A DNA stretch of 64,000 bases from Sinonovacula constricta (Eukaryota > Mollusca > Bivalvia > Cardiida > Solecurtidae). Each line of letters begins with the position of its first letter. Within the stretch, counting starts at the first letter, position 1. The stretch is from NCBI GenBank assembly GCA_007844125.1, contig CM017572.1, positions 44,863,527 to 44,927,526 on the forward strand, written 5' to 3'. The notes below the pieces were generated by a model. That model searched no databases. It was not told where the DNA came from and saw only the letters and a list, made by a program, of their open reading frames with translations. Shown piece by piece: positions 61,552-64,000 of the stretch. The translations under genes were made by a program, and so were the position numbers.

Positions 61552-61577
61552 GAACTAACTAACTAACTAACTAACTA
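61503..61577. repeat. (CTAA)n microsatellite
   Basis: About 18 units with one cgaa interruption. Confidence 0.95.
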
Positions 61578-61799
61578 GTGCTAACAATTTCATCGCTTGT
61601 GTTTACTCCTGAGCCAATGTTCGTATGTGGTTTTAGCAAGAATAAAACATTATCAAACTAACGATCATAAACACACAATGATTTGACATTGTGTCTATCT
61701 TAAGCTAATTTTAAGCTAGTGTTCATTAGTGTTTGTTTAGCGAAATTTCAAAATACAAAGACATGCGTTCTTAGGTATCGATCCAGTGTGGGGGATGGT

Positions 61800-61880
61800 T
61801 GATGTACCCCCCCCCCCCCCAACCAACCAGGTAAATGAGTATAGTTGTGACAAAACATACATGTATGAGAGAGAGAGAGA

Positions 61881-61928
<48 letters not shown>

Positions 61929-61985
61929 AGAGAGAGGGGGGAGAGAGAGAAAGGAGAGAGAGGGGAGAGAGAGAGAGGGGGGGGT
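61800..61985. repeat. Poly-C and GA-rich microsatellite
   Basis: C run at 61807-61820, then GA repeats with G-rich interruptions. The sequence just after it, ctggatccgcccctgt (62051-62066), resembles the ends of common hAT-type MITEs, but no matching partner end is convincing. Confidence 0.8.
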
Positions 61986-62953
61986 AATTTACTGCGATAA
62001 AGTTGAATGGATCTTGATTCATACCCCACCACCACCACCGCCAAAATTTTCTGGATCCGCCCCTGTATAATTCTCGAACTTTTAACAAAACATACGATGT
62101 CTATTTTACAAATGAAAGGTGTATAGATTGGAATTATGAATTCTTGCCATACTAAAATAAATTTTAAGAAATACATCGCAATATATCAAGATATCATGAT
62201 ATCATTTGTCAGCAATATATCTTCATACCATTCGTCGACTATTTCAAGTATAGATCAAATAGACAAAACCATGTCATTTTATACAATACATGGGTTAGAT
62301 CCTCATTCTAAAATAATGTATAATAGAACATTTTCATTAAATTGCGAAATTGGTTATTGCGAACAACATACAATAGCTTTAATTTGATCTTATACTGATT
62401 ACGTCAATAATGCATAATATAGATCTACATCCCCACAAAGTATATTTACTTTTTTGACAAGCCTATTGCGAAATATTCAAATGCAGACTCTGATTCAAAC
62501 GTAAAGACAAGAAAATACCAGACAATACTTTATAAAACAAATGATCTGACAAAATCGTAGTCTGGTATGTACATTTTATCGGATAGTATATCAGCGTAAA
62601 TGAACACACAATCAGCAGAGCATAACAGCACCTTCATATACCGGAATGCACGTTATGAATTGATCAATTAAAAACAAAATATTATTACCTTCTTGGCGTA
62701 ATTGTCCAGTTTAATTTAAATGAATCCCTTGCTTTCTAGCTGATAGAAAGTTTGAAAACGTTAAAAGATGGCAATTTTGTATTGTGAAAAATTTCGAAAT
62801 GCCAAGTTTGTTTAACTAGGTCACCACAATATATATCGAACCACCCGTATGGTTTGCTTTTCTGTAGGCTTTCTATGTGTAGCTCAATGAAGAATGGCAT
62901 ATGCATTGATTATCGATTAGTTGACACGGGGAAGCGGTTAAAAATAGACATAC

Positions 62954-63031
62954 CTGGGCTAATCACCTTTGACTGATCCGCATTGTCAGGTATCTGGCCG
63001 AGTCGCAGTAATTTGCTGTATGCCACCATAC
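62954..63031 (-). other. Gene B 5' UTR exon
   Basis: Equivalent of 42952-43043 with the same acceptor and donor but 14 nt shorter. The deleted (or, in copy A, gained) bases do not matter for coding if translation starts in the next exon, because both copies keep TGA upstream in frame. Confidence 0.6.
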
Positions 63032-64000
63032 CTGAAATTAATAAATTGTCTGTCTGCCTGTGCATTTCCTGTCAGCCTATGTTCCTGTCTGTCTGTCCGT
63101 CTTTCCGTCTGCCTGTTCGTCGGTCTGTATGCATACCCGTATAACCTGTCTGTTCGTCCCGCATCTATGCCAGCCTTCCGACGCTCTACAAATCTACAAA
63201 CCAGATCTGGTTCTTTTGTTTGCAGTCCACTTCTTAGTCATTTCGCAACTTGTCACCTCCATTGAGATATTTGTCTGGTTTCTTTCCTGGCTAAAGATAT
63301 AGGCGACAGATTGTTTTTAGTACACCAGAAGGACTTTTTAATTCCTAACAAACAAAACAATATCAAGATAATTTTTTTATTTATACAAAAAGGGTTTTGT
63401 ATTGTTTTATATAAGAGCAATATGAAATTTCAATAAAACTAAAACAAAATAACAAACTTGTTGAAAGATTTAAAACAAAAGTCAAAACAGTTTATTAACT
63501 TAATAAAAAATTGGAGACTTATCCAATGGCAATTTCTCTTCTCAACTTGTTAAGGAAAGTTACGGATACAATGACATCACCATAATTTTATATGTTTGTA
63601 CATGTATATCCAATAAGTCTAAATAATGTTTTCGTATATAAAATAATGTATGAAAGGCCTGTATTATTCATTATATGTACGCAATAGTTTTTTATGGCAT
63701 TAGATATTTTAAATACACTGTCGTCTCACTTTCAACTACACTTAAAAACGCATCGGCGACCTTTCTCGAATAAACATGTTTTCATGTAAAGCGATAATCA
63801 TTTTGTTCGGCCGTTTTGTTTTGAAATGCATAGTATAACTAAATTTAGGGGAAACATTTATAAATGCACAAACAATAAATACACAGAAATAAAAAAAATC
63901 ATTGTGTCCCAGAATAAAAATACAATGAAGAAATTAAGTTCGTGTCTAAAAATTCGCTAACGAGATTGTGTCCTAGTCTAAAATACACTGAAAAAACAAT
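63032..64000. other. Flank upstream of gene B, nothing coding seen
   Basis: It aligns with copy A to about 63840. It probably holds the promoter or a further 5' exon of gene B, but no TATA box or initiator can be singled out in this AT-rich DNA. Confidence 0.4.

Larger units (their letters stand above)
59913..62953. other. Intron of gene B with repeats, no coding exon seen
   Basis: The beginning aligns with copy A to about 60080 and the end from about 62270. The middle is specific to copy B. It contains a SINE-like element (60555-60775), a CTAA microsatellite (61503-61577) and a GA-rich block (61800-61985). Confidence 0.5.

Noticed and set aside
61786..62070. MITE with ends ending in ggatccgcccc
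   Set aside because: One end resembles common hAT-type MITE termini but no convincing partner end or target duplication is visible.
62954..63031. Frameshift that would inactivate gene B
   Set aside because: The 14-nt difference lies in an exon that is untranslated in the main frame; all eleven coding exons of gene B are intact.

Overview
The window is animal nuclear DNA, most likely from a bivalve or other lophotrochozoan. The evidence is split, intron-bearing genes, a LIM-only (LMO4-type) exon, tRNA-like SINE fragments, non-LTR retroelement relics, and many AT-rich stretches, microsatellites and minisatellites. The organism is inferred; nothing in the sequence names it. Most long stop-free frames are minisatellite artefacts.

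Layout. 1-7.4 kb: non-coding DNA, a near-perfect 107-bp-arm hairpin (2244-2480), then the last coding exon of an LMO4-like gene (6702-6969, + strand) with its poly(A) signal at 7435. 7.4-26.4 kb: gene-poor DNA with three large minisatellite arrays (27 bp, 52 bp and 47 bp units), GA/CAGA simple repeats, a split SINE, and stretches that look like conserved regulatory DNA. 26.45-44.27 kb and 44.61-63.84 kb: two copies of a segmental tandem duplication. Each copy holds one complete minus-strand gene with eleven coding exons and at least one 5' UTR exon.

The paired gene is the main discovery. Joining exons at GT/AG sites gives exactly 466 codons plus stop in both copies, with identical exon lengths and phases and about 21 amino-acid differences by hand count. 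I do not recognise the family. The protein shows a PPPSY motif near the N terminus, four degenerate copies of a helix-strand-strand module, no obvious signal peptide or membrane helix, and a C-terminal CaaX box (CAIL in copy A, CTIL in copy B). It therefore reads as a cytosolic repeat protein likely anchored to membranes by a prenyl (geranylgeranyl-type) lipid.

The two copies differ mainly in introns and flanks. Copy B carries a 3.87-kb TA-flanked palindromic transposon 3' of its gene, and copy A keeps the matching empty site. That element contains a decayed SAP-domain-like reading frame. Copy A carries a nested pile of transposons in its first intron (LINE C-terminal domain, RNase H relic, a TTAA-flanked inverted-repeat element). 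Several minisatellites have expanded in one copy only (31 bp: 1 versus about 21 units; 55 bp: about 5 versus 17; about 100 bp: 6 units in copy A only).
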